64,000 nt of DNA from the NCBI RefSeq assembly GCF_000240165.1, contig NC_017585.1, positions 496,001 to 560,000 of the forward strand, in the 5' to 3' direction. This DNA is from Streptantibioticus cattleyicolor NRRL 8057 = DSM 46488. Lineage in GTDB: Bacteria > Actinomycetota > Actinomycetes > Streptomycetales > Streptomycetaceae. Shown here in pieces: positions 43,079-51,003 of this stretch. The translations under genes and the position numbers were made by a program. The notes under the pieces were generated by a model. The model did not search any database. It had not been told where the DNA came from and saw only the letters and a list, made by a program, of their open reading frames with translations. Positions within the stretch are counted from its first letter, which is position 1, and every line of letters starts with the position of its first letter.

Positions 43079-43861
43079 TCAACCGGTGGCGGCGGGGGCG
43101 CCGGCCCGGATGACCTGGGGGCCCAGCATCGAGTAGCGGCGGGCCTCGGCGGCCGGCAGACCGGTGTCGGTGACGATCGCCTCCAGGTCGGCCACCTCGG
43201 CGAACCGGCAGAAGCTCACCGCGCCGAACTTGCCGCGCACGCCCGCGAAGACGACCCGCCGGGCCGACCGCACCGCCTGCGCCTTGACCTCGCCGACCGC
43301 CGGATCGGGGGTGGTGAGCCCGTAGCCTCGGGAGATGCCGTTGGCGCCGAGGTAGGCGAGGTCGATGACGAAGCCGGCGAGCATCCGCACCGCGGAGTGG
43401 TCGACGGTGGCCAGGGTGCCGCCGCGTACCCGGCCGCCGAGCAGCAGGACGGTGGCGTGTTCCCGGTCGGCGAGGGCGGCGGCCACGGTGAGCGAGGCGG
43501 TCACCACGGTCAGCGCCCGGTCGGCGGGGAGCGCTTCGGCGATGAGTTGCGGGGTGTACCCCTCGTCCACGAAGACGGTCTCGGCGTCCCCCAGCAGTCC
43601 GGCGGCGGCCGTGGCGATCCGGGACTTCTCCGGGACGTGCTGGGTGGTGCGGAAGGCCAGGGTGGTCTCGAACCCGGCGGACTCCACCGGATACGCGCCG
43701 CCGTGGGTGCGCCGCACCAGTCCGTGGCCGGCCAGCACGGCCAGGTCGCGGCGGACGGTCTCCTTGGAGACGGCGAACTCCGCCGCGAGCCGGACGACGT
43801 CCACCGAGCCCTCGGTGCGGGCCCGTTCCAGTGTCCGCCGGCGCCGCTCATCCCCGTCCAC
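43079..43861 (-). CDS. DeoR/GlpR-family sugar-phosphate repressor
   Basis: A 260-residue regulator. The N-terminal HTH reads SVDVVRLAAEFAVSKETVRRDLAVLAGHGLVRRTHGGA. The C-terminal sensor domain has DEGYT in place of the common DxGTT near 100, and VVTASLTVAAAL, which together bind a sugar phosphate. It likely controls the polyol dehydrogenase-kinase pair and itself through the repeats upstream. It starts at ATG 43861. Confidence 0.9.
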   Translation of the reverse strand: MDGDERRRRTLERARTEGSVDVVRLAAEFAVSKETVRRDLAVLAGHGLVRRTHGGAYPVESAGFETTLAFRTTQHVPEKSRIATAAAGLLGDAETVFVDEGYTPQLIAEALPADRALTVVTASLTVAAALADREHATVLLLGGRVRGGTLATVDHSAVRMLAGFVIDLAYLGANGISRGYGLTTPDPAVGEVKAQAVRSARRVVFAGVRGKFGAVSFCRFAEVADLEAIVTDTGLPAAEARRYSMLGPQVIRAGAPAATG

Positions 43862-43888
43862 GGCGCGCCTCCTTCCGGCTCCCGGTTA

Positions 43889-43993
43889 CCGAACGGTCGT
43901 GGTGTGATGCCCGTTCGGGCTCGACCAGGTCGATTCAAACAAGCAGGTGCCCGCGTTCGCCAGGGCGGACGTGGCATCGATCATGCCCGTTCG
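43889..43993. promoter_or_regulatory. Putative operators of the DeoR-type regulator
   Basis: ATGCCCGTTCG occurs at 43907-43917 and 43983-43993, the first extending to the dyad GCCCG-TT-CGGGC. An inverted CCGAACGG lies at 43889-43896. All three lie within 135 bp upstream of the regulator start, consistent with multiple half-sites for an autorepressor. Beyond them, 43994-44300 contains only the inverted repeat described separately. Confidence 0.5.
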
Positions 43994-44104
43994 TGCCCGG
44001 TTCAGCGGGACGTCGGCGCAGGTGGGGGCGGGTTCCGGGGGAAACGGTCTTCCGTGGCGGCGATGCGGGCGCCCGAACGGTGCCCGGAACCGCCGTGCCC
44101 GGCA

Positions 44105-44162
44105 CGGACTCCGGGGCCGGCCCTGTTCGGGGCGGCGGGGTGAACGGTGGCCCCGGAGTCCG
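44105..44162 (-). terminator. 14-bp inverted repeat downstream of the GH114 gene
   Basis: CGGACTCCGGGGCC (44105-44118) and its exact complement (44149-44162) with a 30-base loop. It lies about 140 bases past the GH114 stop and before the DeoR promoter, so it could end the minus-strand GH114 transcript. The large loop makes this uncertain. Confidence 0.4.
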
Positions 44163-44300
44163 GTGGCCGAAGGTAACAGCTCCGGCGCCCGCGGGTAAGT
44201 CCTTGCGCAAGTTCTTGCGGTGCCGGGGAAGCCGGTGTGCCGTCGCCGTACGGGAACGGCTGCCGTGCCCGTACGGTCACCGGCCGTACCTGACGTTGCG

Positions 44301-45155
44301 TCAGCAGGTGGCGCGCTCGTACCCGTGGTCGCCGGGGGTGGAGACGTCCCGGTCGCGGCGGACGATGCTGAGCCGGCCGCCGAAGCCGGAGCATGCCTTG
44401 GCCATGCCGGCCTTGGTGTATTCGACGACCAGGACGCGGTCGTGGAAGGCGGAGGCGTAGGTGGCGCACTCGTCGTTCTCGGCGCACTCCTCGGCGACCG
44501 CGAAGTCCAGGTGGGTCTCGTCGCTCCGGTCGGCCAGCTCGGCGGTGTTCTTCTGCCCGATGGCCAGGTGCTTGGCGTGGGCGTGGTCGGCGAGCATGGT
44601 GATGAAGGCGGTGGCGTCGTCGTCGGTGAGCCGGTCGCCGGAGCGGGTGTAGCTGTCGTAGTTGTCGGGTTCGACGGCGTCGAAACCCTTGGCGGCGCAC
44701 TCGTCGATCCAACCGTCGACCTTGGCGGCGATCCGGCGGCGTTTGGCGGCGGTGGAGATGTCCAGCAACGCCTCGTTCCAGTCCTTGTCGATCACCACCT
44801 TGCCGTGGTCGTCGCGGAGCAGGAGGTCGGCGGGCCACTGGTGTTCGGCGTCGGGCTGGGCCTGGAAGGCGTTGACGTAGCAGACGTTGTACAGCCCGCG
44901 GGCCGGGGTGGCGGAGTGGTCGCGGCTGACGACGCGTACCCCGGCGGGGGGCTGGTAGGGGCCGCCGATCTGGTAGTCGAAGCCGGCGTGCACCGGGGGC
45001 AGCCGGACGGCCTGGTGGGTCGCGGTGCTGGGCCGCGGGGCGGGGCCGTCGTCGTCGTGCTGTGGTGCGGCGCACGAGGTGAGCGCCACGGCCAGGGCGA
45101 CGGCCGGCGCCGACCGGGCGGCCTTGCGGAAGCAGGCGGCGGACGCGGCGTTCAT
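44301..45155 (-). CDS. GH114 lipoprotein (endo-alpha-1,4-polygalactosaminidase-like)
   Basis: A 284-residue exported glycosidase. The N-terminus has a basic start and the lipobox LTSC near residue 28, followed by an Asp/Pro linker. The TIM-barrel features FDYQIGGPY near 60, YNVCYVNAFQAQP, and GFDAVEPDNYDSYTRSGDRLT near 163-183 are those of the family of polygalactosamine-cleaving enzymes. It would act outside the membrane on galactosamine-rich polysaccharide. The ATG at 45155 is fixed by the signal peptide. Transcribed alone. Confidence 0.85.
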   Translation of the reverse strand: MNAASAACFRKAARSAPAVALAVALTSCAAPQHDDDGPAPRPSTATHQAVRLPPVHAGFDYQIGGPYQPPAGVRVVSRDHSATPARGLYNVCYVNAFQAQPDAEHQWPADLLLRDDHGKVVIDKDWNEALLDISTAAKRRRIAAKVDGWIDECAAKGFDAVEPDNYDSYTRSGDRLTDDDATAFITMLADHAHAKHLAIGQKNTAELADRSDETHLDFAVAEECAENDECATYASAFHDRVLVVEYTKAGMAKACSGFGGRLSIVRRDRDVSTPGDHGYERATC

Positions 45156-45269
45156 GGTGTGCTCCAACCCCGGACGCCTGTCGTGCCTTTCGGCGGTCGG
45201 CCCGCGTCCTTGCCGACCACGGCGCCAGTCTACCGGCGGCCCGTCCGGCGCCATCGCCGGCCGTCGCGC

Positions 45270-45300
45270 GGCCCCGGAACGCGGGTGGCGTTCCGGGGCC
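45270..45300 (-). terminator. Hairpin terminator after the phospholipase gene
   Basis: GGCCCCGGAACGC (45270-45282) pairs perfectly with GCGTTCCGGGGCC (45288-45300), 13 bp with a 5-base loop, 7 bases past the phospholipase stop at 45308. Confidence 0.85.
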
Positions 45301-45307
45301 GGCCGGT

Positions 45308-47371
45308 TCAGTGGGTGGCGATCGCCGGGTCGCTGGTGCTGGGGTGCCCGGTCTCCACGTGGCCGGCCAGGCGGCGGACGAAGCGGGCGTCGGTGTCGCA
45401 GGTGACCGTCAGGTCGTACCAGCCGTGGCCGTGCCGGGTGGGCGCGAGGTGCACCGTGCGGGCGCCGGGGCGCAGCCGGTGGACGGCCGGGCGGGCGGAG
45501 CCGTAGGCGTCGGTGATGGTGACCCGTACCGTGCCGGGGCCGCTGTTGGCGATCACCAGGCGCACCTCGCCGGTGCGGCCGTCGTGCCGGGCGGTCACCT
45601 CCAGCCCGGTGCCGCCCGGGCGTCCGGCGAACCGCCGCAGGAAGCCGCCGGGGCCGTGCACCGTGAGGTCGTAGTCGCCCGCGCCGCCGGCGGCCGGGTG
45701 CCACTGCCCGGTCAGCCGCCGGCCGGATTCTACGGTGTAGCTCCACGGGCCGCTGCCGTCGGCCGAGGTGACGTGGAACGAGGCGCCGGCCGGGCCGTGG
45801 CTGGCGAAGTCGACGGTCAGCTCACCGGCGGCGGACAGCCGGGCGTCGGCGGACAGGTCGTACGGGAGCGGCCGGGCCGGGCGCAACCCCGGTTCCTGCT
45901 TGGGCAGTTCGCCCTGGGCGGGCGGGGTGGGCACGTAGTCGGGGTGCCGGTTGCGGTCGGGCGGGAAGTAGCCGCTGGTGTCGGGGAGGCGCGGCACCTT
46001 GCGGTCGGTGCGGTCGAAGTCGAAGGCGGAGGTGAGGTCGCCGCAGACGGTGCGCCGCCAGGCGGAGATGTTGGGTTCGTGGACGCCGAACCGCCGCTCC
46101 ATGAAGCGGATGATGGAGGTGTGGTCGAAGACCTCGGAGCAGACCCAGCCGCCCTTGCTCCACGGGGAGACCACGAACATCGGCACCCGCTGGCCCAGTC
46201 CGTAGGGGCCGGCCACGTTCTGGTCGGAGCCGGTCGGGTGGAACAGCTCACCGGTGGTGTCGACGGTCGAGGCGCCCTGCTGCTCGGACGGCGGGGCGTA
46301 CGGCGGCACGACGTGGTCGAAGAAGCCGTCGTTCTCGTCGTAGGTGATGAACAGCGCGGTGCGCGCCCACACCTTGGGGTTGGCGGTGAGCGCGTCCAGC
46401 ACCTGGGAGATGTACCAGGCACCGTAGTTCGCCGGCCAGTTGGGGTGTTCGGTGAACGCCTCGGGGGCGGCGATCCAGGAGACCTGGGGGAGCCTGCCGG
46501 CCATGACGTCGGCCTTGAGGATGTCGAAGAAGCCCTGGCCGGACTTGGCGTTGGTGCCGGTGCGGGCCTTCTCGTGGAGCGGGTCGCCAGGCTTGGCCTG
46601 GCGGTAGTTGTCGAAGTACAGCAGCGAGTTGTCGCCGTAGTTGCCGATGTAGGCGTCCTGGGTCCAGCCCCAGGAGCCGGCGGCGTCCAGCCCGTCGCCG
46701 ACGTCCTGGTAGATCTTCCAGGAGACGCCGGCCCGGTCCAGCCGTTCGGGGTAGGTGGTCCAGGAGTAGCCGGCCTCGGCGTTGGTGATCACCGGGCCGC
46801 CGCCGGTGCCGTTGTTGCCGACGCACCCGGTCCACATGTAGTAGCGGTTGGGGTCGGTGGGGCCCAGCAGCGAGCAGTGGTAGGCGTCGCAGATGGTGAA
46901 GGTGTCGGCGAGGGCGTAGTGGAACGGGATGTCCTCGCGGGTCAGGTACGCCATGGTGGTGGCCGTCTTGGCGGGCACCCAGCGGTCGTACCGGCCCTGG
47001 TTCCAGGCCTCGTGACCGCCGTTCCAGTCGTGGTTGAGGTCCTGGATGAACTGCAGGCCCAGGTTGTCCGCCCGCGGGCGGAACGGCAGCACCTCCTTGG
47101 TGCCGTCCGACTGGTACCACACCGGCTTGCCGTTCGGCAGCGACACCGGCCTCGGGTCGCCGAAGCCGCGTACCCCGCGCAGGGTGCCGAGGTAGTGGTC
47201 GAAGGAACGGTTCTCCTGCATCAGGACGACGACGTGGTCCACGTCGCGCAGCGTTCCGGTGCGGCGGTCGGGGGCGATCTCCGCCGCTCGGGCGATGCTG
47301 GTCGACAGCGCGGACAGGGCGGCCGTACCACCCGCCAGTTGCATGAACCTGCGGCGATCGAGGGATGTCAT
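45308..47371 (-). CDS. Tat-exported phosphocholine-specific phospholipase C
   Basis: A 687-residue secreted phosphoesterase. The Tat signal SLDRRRFMQLAGGTAAL begins at residue 3. The catalytic domain starts VDHVVVLMQENRSFDHYLGTLRGVRGFGDPRP (residues about 44-75), with the metal/nucleophile region typical of the PLC/acid phosphatase superfamily. TYDENDGFFDHVVPP is near 350. Two C-terminal beta-sandwich domains (DUF756 type) cover about 510-680. It releases phosphocholine from membrane lipids and in streptomycetes is often phosphate-regulated. The ATG at 47371 has GGAGA upstream. Confidence 0.9.
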   Translation of the reverse strand: MTSLDRRRFMQLAGGTAALSALSTSIARAAEIAPDRRTGTLRDVDHVVVLMQENRSFDHYLGTLRGVRGFGDPRPVSLPNGKPVWYQSDGTKEVLPFRPRADNLGLQFIQDLNHDWNGGHEAWNQGRYDRWVPAKTATTMAYLTREDIPFHYALADTFTICDAYHCSLLGPTDPNRYYMWTGCVGNNGTGGGPVITNAEAGYSWTTYPERLDRAGVSWKIYQDVGDGLDAAGSWGWTQDAYIGNYGDNSLLYFDNYRQAKPGDPLHEKARTGTNAKSGQGFFDILKADVMAGRLPQVSWIAAPEAFTEHPNWPANYGAWYISQVLDALTANPKVWARTALFITYDENDGFFDHVVPPYAPPSEQQGASTVDTTGELFHPTGSDQNVAGPYGLGQRVPMFVVSPWSKGGWVCSEVFDHTSIIRFMERRFGVHEPNISAWRRTVCGDLTSAFDFDRTDRKVPRLPDTSGYFPPDRNRHPDYVPTPPAQGELPKQEPGLRPARPLPYDLSADARLSAAGELTVDFASHGPAGASFHVTSADGSGPWSYTVESGRRLTGQWHPAAGGAGDYDLTVHGPGGFLRRFAGRPGGTGLEVTARHDGRTGEVRLVIANSGPGTVRVTITDAYGSARPAVHRLRPGARTVHLAPTRHGHGWYDLTVTCDTDARFVRRLAGHVETGHPSTSDPAIATH

Positions 47372-47452
47372 CTGGTGCTGTCTCCTGACGTCCTGGGCGG
47401 AGTGGTGCGGGGGCAGTGTCCCCAGCCGGCCGGGAACATATCGGTACCCGCG

Positions 47453-47470
47453 GGCGAAGTCACGACGAAC
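47453..47470 (-). promoter_or_regulatory. Possible PHO box
   Basis: On the minus strand GTTCGTC and CTTCGCC lie 11 bases apart, each matching 5 of 7 positions of the PhoP direct-repeat unit GTTCACC. They lie about 80-100 bases before the phospholipase start. The match is weak. Confidence 0.2.
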
Positions 47471-47646
47471 CTTCGGCCAACTCGGGCGACGGCGGGCGCC
47501 CACCATACTCACCGCCCTCCACCCCCGCACCACCCCTGGACCTGCCCAAACGCGGCCGGTAGCCTGATCACCGACCGTGCCGCACCGGCCGTTGCCGCGC
47601 CGCGCGGACGCCCGCCACCACACGCGCCGACGCGGAGGCCGAACAG

Positions 47647-48375
47647 ATGACGGCAGAGCGGACCTGGGCCGGGGCCTTCCCCCTCACCGACGTCACCGGC
47701 GCGCTGCCGGGCTGGCCGGTTCAGGTCGCCGCGGTGCTGCTGGAGGGGATGGCACCCGCCGACACCGGACAGTGGGCGCGACAGGTACAGGACCAGCTCG
47801 CCCGGATGGCCGCACGCCATCGTCAGGTGCCCTTCACCGTGGTGCACCACTGGCACTCCGGCGACGTCGGCCCGCTGCTCGCCGAGGCCGCCGGCCACCA
47901 CGGCGAGGACCCGGCGGCACAGCACGCGGTGACCGCCCTCCACGACCGCGCCCTGGCCGGCGAAGCCGTCCCCGAGGAGGTGTGGCGCGCCACGCTCGAA
48001 CCCGCGCTGCGCCAGGTCTACCGCTGGGCCTACGCCTACCAGGACGCCTACACCACCGCCTCCGACGCGGCGCGTGCCTTCGCCCTCAGCCGCGGTTACG
48101 ACGAGGCCGAGGCCACCGCGTACGGCGAGAGCTACGCCCAGCTGAACACCGAGGCCAACGCCCGGGTGCACGCGGAGGCCAACGCGTCGGCCAACGCCGC
48201 CGCCGCTGCCGCCGCGTTCGCCGGGGCGGACCCGGCCGGTTACGCCGCCTGCGTCCCGTACGCGCACGTCCGCGCGTGCCTGCGGGCCTACGCCGGTGGC
48301 GACGGGCGGCGTCACCGGGACGGCTGCGTGCGGCTGGCCGGTGGTCTGGTGCGGGGCCTGACCCGGGTGGCCTGA
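47647..48375 (+). CDS. Hypothetical protein, Ala/Tyr-rich helical (SpcZ-like?)
   Basis: A 242-residue soluble protein. The C-terminal half is unusual: many Ala-Tyr and Asn-Ala runs (YAYQDAYTTASDAARAF, AYGESYAQLNTEANARVHAEANASANAAA) suggest a long amphipathic helix. It recalls proteins annotated SpcZ in streptomycetes, a memory-based link with no known reaction. The ATG at 47647 is preceded by GGAGGCCGAACAG. Transcribed alone, convergent with the dioxygenase gene 15 bases away. Confidence 0.6.
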   Translation: MTAERTWAGAFPLTDVTGALPGWPVQVAAVLLEGMAPADTGQWARQVQDQLARMAARHRQVPFTVVHHWHSGDVGPLLAEAAGHHGEDPAAQHAVTALHDRALAGEAVPEEVWRATLEPALRQVYRWAYAYQDAYTTASDAARAFALSRGYDEAEATAYGESYAQLNTEANARVHAEANASANAAAAAAAFAGADPAGYAACVPYAHVRACLRAYAGGDGRRHRDGCVRLAGGLVRGLTRVA

Positions 48376-48389
48376 CCCCGCACCGGTGG

Positions 48390-49262
48390 CTACCCCTGGA
48401 GCGGTCCGCCGTTGATGGCGACCCGCTGGCCGTAGCGGGCGAACGGGTAGTAGTCGTAGGTGGCGTGGTGCTGGACGCAGCGGTTGTCCCAGAACACCAG
48501 GGTGTTGGGACGCCACCGCACCCGGCAGTTGAGCACCGGGCGGCGGGCGATGAAGTCGAAGAGCATGTCGAGCACGGCCCGGCTCTCGTCGGCGGAGAGC
48601 TGCGGGATGCGGGCGGTGTACGCCTTGTTGACGTAGAGCAGCTTGCGGCCGGTCTCCGGGTGGCGCACCACCAGCGGGTGTTCGTTCTTGGGGACCACGT
48701 ATCCGGCGGGGACCTCGTACCCCTGGAAGGCGACCATGCCGTCGTGGACGGCGGTCATGCCGTCGAGCATGGCGCGCATCGCCGGGGAGAGCATGGCGTA
48801 GGCGAGGTGCATGTTGGCGAAGAGGGTGTCGCCGCCGCTGCCGGGCTCGGGGGTCTTCGTGATGTAGAGCATGGAGCCGAGCGAGGGTTCGGCGTCGGCC
48901 GTGCCGTCGGCGTGCCAGCCGTTGCCGGCTACGTTGGCGGCCTCCGGTGAGGTGCTGATCTCCAGGATGTACGGGTCGCCCTCGGGCGGCGGCGGGTTGA
49001 CCGGCCGCAGCTCGCCGAAGTGGCCGGCCAGCCGCTTGTGCTGCTCGGGGGTGATGACCTGGTCGCGGAAGACCAGCACGTGGTGGTCGAGGAAGGCGGC
49101 TCTCAGTTCACCGAGTTGCTCCTCGGTGAGTTCCTCGGCGAGGTCGATGCCGGTGACCTCGGCGCCGATGACCGGGGTGAGGGTCTCCACCTCGATGGTG
49201 CGGTACTTCCGGGCGGGCTGGGTGGTGATCTGCGCGATGGCGTCGAGTTCGTACTGTTCCAC
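48390..49262 (-). CDS. TauD/TfdA-family Fe(II)/2-oxoglutarate dioxygenase
   Basis: A 290-residue dioxygenase. The iron-binding facial triad is visible: WHADGT (HxD near residue 115) and the distal His in VQHHATYD near 264, with the 2-oxoglutarate Arg in YGQRVAI near 281. It is the last gene of the NRPS operon as seen here, 33 bases after the SGNH gene. A role in hydroxylating an amino-acid unit of the peptide, such as the proline ring, is inferred; detoxin/rimosamide clusters carry such a gene. Taurine use is unlikely in this setting. Confidence 0.85.
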   Translation of the reverse strand: MEQYELDAIAQITTQPARKYRTIEVETLTPVIGAEVTGIDLAEELTEEQLGELRAAFLDHHVLVFRDQVITPEQHKRLAGHFGELRPVNPPPPEGDPYILEISTSPEAANVAGNGWHADGTADAEPSLGSMLYITKTPEPGSGGDTLFANMHLAYAMLSPAMRAMLDGMTAVHDGMVAFQGYEVPAGYVVPKNEHPLVVRHPETGRKLLYVNKAYTARIPQLSADESRAVLDMLFDFIARRPVLNCRVRWRPNTLVFWDNRCVQHHATYDYYPFARYGQRVAINGGPLQG

Positions 49263-49295
49263 GACTTCCTCCGGTGGGGTGGGTGGGGTGTGCGG

Positions 49296-49991
49296 TCACA
49301 ACCCGCGGGCCAGCAGTTCGGCGAGGATCAGCCGGCCGAAGGCGAGGTTTCCGTGGATCTCGTCGTCGGCCTCGCACAGTTCGGGGCGCTGGAGGCCGTC
49401 CGCGCCGGTGGTGGTGGCGCGCAGGTCGACCACCTCGGCGCCGGCCTCGGTGACGGCCCGGCGGACGGTTTCCTGGGCCGCCATGAAGACGGCCCGGTCG
49501 GCCTGGCCGGGGACACGTTGCGGTGGCATCAGGGCCAGCACCCGCAGGCCGAGCGCGTGGGCGTGCCGGTAGAAGGCGAGCGCGTCGCGGACGGCGGCGC
49601 GGACGATGGCGTCGAACAGGGCGCCGTCGAGGAAGGCGGGCGGCAGGGATCCGTCGCGGTCGCGGTAGATGTGCCAGTTCTGGGTGGTGGCGACGAAGTG
49701 CGCGGAGAAGCCGAAGGTGGCCACCAGCGGGACGGTCAGCTCGGCGAGCGCGGTGACCCCGAGTTCGCCGAGGAAGCCCCGGTAGTACCCCTCGGCCTCG
49801 GGACCGCGGAAGACCACGTCCCTCTCGCGCGGTTCGAAGAAGGCGTCGGTGAACTCCCGTCCGGCGCCGATCGGTCCGCCCTGGAACGGGATGCCGGCCG
49901 CCTTCGCCGCCCGGCCGACCGGTCCGGCGTGCGAGTCGCCCAGCAGCAGGAACCTAGCGGGGGCCGTAGTAGTCGAGGACGGCGTCGTCAC
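49296..49991 (-). CDS. SGNH-hydrolase-like protein
   Basis: A 231-residue GDSL/SGNH-fold protein. Block I reads LLLGDSHAGPVG with the nucleophilic Ser near residue 19, and the C-terminal DDEIHGNLAFG carries the DxxH pair of block V. Blocks II and III are not obvious, so catalysis is not certain. Its GTG at 49991 lies inside the end of the GSCFA gene (38-base overlap), a strong sign of co-function. It may deacylate, acylate or hydrolyse the NRPS product. Confidence 0.7.
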   Translation of the reverse strand: MTTPSSTTTAPARFLLLGDSHAGPVGRAAKAAGIPFQGGPIGAGREFTDAFFEPRERDVVFRGPEAEGYYRGFLGELGVTALAELTVPLVATFGFSAHFVATTQNWHIYRDRDGSLPPAFLDGALFDAIVRAAVRDALAFYRHAHALGLRVLALMPPQRVPGQADRAVFMAAQETVRRAVTEAGAEVVDLRATTTGADGLQRPELCEADDEIHGNLAFGRLILAELLARGL

Positions 49992-51003
49992 AGATGTCCC
50001 CTCCCTTCAGCGGCCGGACGGGTGCGGTGGACCGGCGCGGTGCCGCGGCGCGGCCGGCCCCGGTGACCGCGGCGATGAAGTGGCGCATCACGAAGGCCAC
50101 GCCGTCCTCGGTCACGGTGCGCAGGTTGGGCTCGTAGAAGGCGGCACGGAACGGGGCGCCGGTGACGAGTTCGTAGGACGGGAAGTAGTCGACGCCCTCG
50201 TCCTCGGCGGCCAACTGCCCGGCCGCCGCGCGCAGTACGGACTTGCTGTAGGTGTTGGCGGTCAGGGCGTGGCCGCCGGTGGCGGTGGCGGTCAGCGGTA
50301 CCGGTGAGACGGTGAGCAGGAACCGCAGCGCGGGGTTGGCGGCGCGGGCGATGGCGACCGCCTCGGTCAGGTCGCGGTGGACCTCGGCGGTGGTGTGGTT
50401 GTGGAAGACGTGACGGGTCTCGTCGAAGGTGCCGCGCACCGTGCCGGGGCAGACGGGCAGCACGGTGCCGTGCCGCCGGTCGAGCCACGCCTCGGTGAGC
50501 CCCAGGGTGAACACCAGGCAGCTCGCGCCGGTGACGGCACGGCGGACGGCGTCCAGCGTGGTCCGCCGGGAACGCAGCATCTCCTCGGCGTCGGCGTGTC
50601 CTTCGGGTTCCACGCTCGGCCGGTACGGGTCGTGGGCGCGGCCCTGGTCGTACCACGCCTCGTCGGGCGGCGTGGTGTGGCCGAAGGCCCAGGAGAGCCA
50701 CTGGCGCAGTACGGCGGCGGTGTAGATGTTGCCGGTGCGGAAGGAGAACTCGCCGTAGTGGCGGGCGGTGCGCTGCGCCGCGGTGAGCCCGGGCGGGGCG
50801 GGTTCGGCGTCGTACCAGTTGTATCCGGCGGCCAGCAGCGCCGGGCCGATGCGGGCGGCGAAGCAGGAGCCGGCGGTCAGCACCGGGTCGTCCTGGCCGA
50901 TGGCGAACGCGGGTTCCCACAGGTCGCCGATGTCCTGTGGCTCCGGCTCGGCCACGGCCGGGCGCCAGAACGAGCGCGCCGGCAGCGCCTGGTAGGGGTT
51001 CAC
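49954..51003 (-). CDS. GSCFA-domain protein in NRPS operon
   Basis: A 349-residue protein with the name-giving motif TAGSCFAARIG near residue 40. The GSCFA family is SGNH-like, with the Ser of GSCFA as presumed nucleophile. Further on are YGEFSFRTGNIYTA near 85, FTLGLTEAW near 170, and FLLTVSPVPLTAT near 230. The GTG at 51003 overlaps the synthetase stop (GTGA), and its own end overlaps the SGNH gene. This makes two SGNH-type proteins in a row behind the assembly line; their substrates are unknown. Confidence 0.8.
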   Translation of the reverse strand: MNPYQALPARSFWRPAVAEPEPQDIGDLWEPAFAIGQDDPVLTAGSCFAARIGPALLAAGYNWYDAEPAPPGLTAAQRTARHYGEFSFRTGNIYTAAVLRQWLSWAFGHTTPPDEAWYDQGRAHDPYRPSVEPEGHADAEEMLRSRRTTLDAVRRAVTGASCLVFTLGLTEAWLDRRHGTVLPVCPGTVRGTFDETRHVFHNHTTAEVHRDLTEAVAIARAANPALRFLLTVSPVPLTATATGGHALTANTYSKSVLRAAAGQLAAEDEGVDYFPSYELVTGAPFRAAFYEPNLRTVTEDGVAFVMRHFIAAVTGAGRAAAPRRSTAPVRPLKGGDICDDAVLDYYGPR

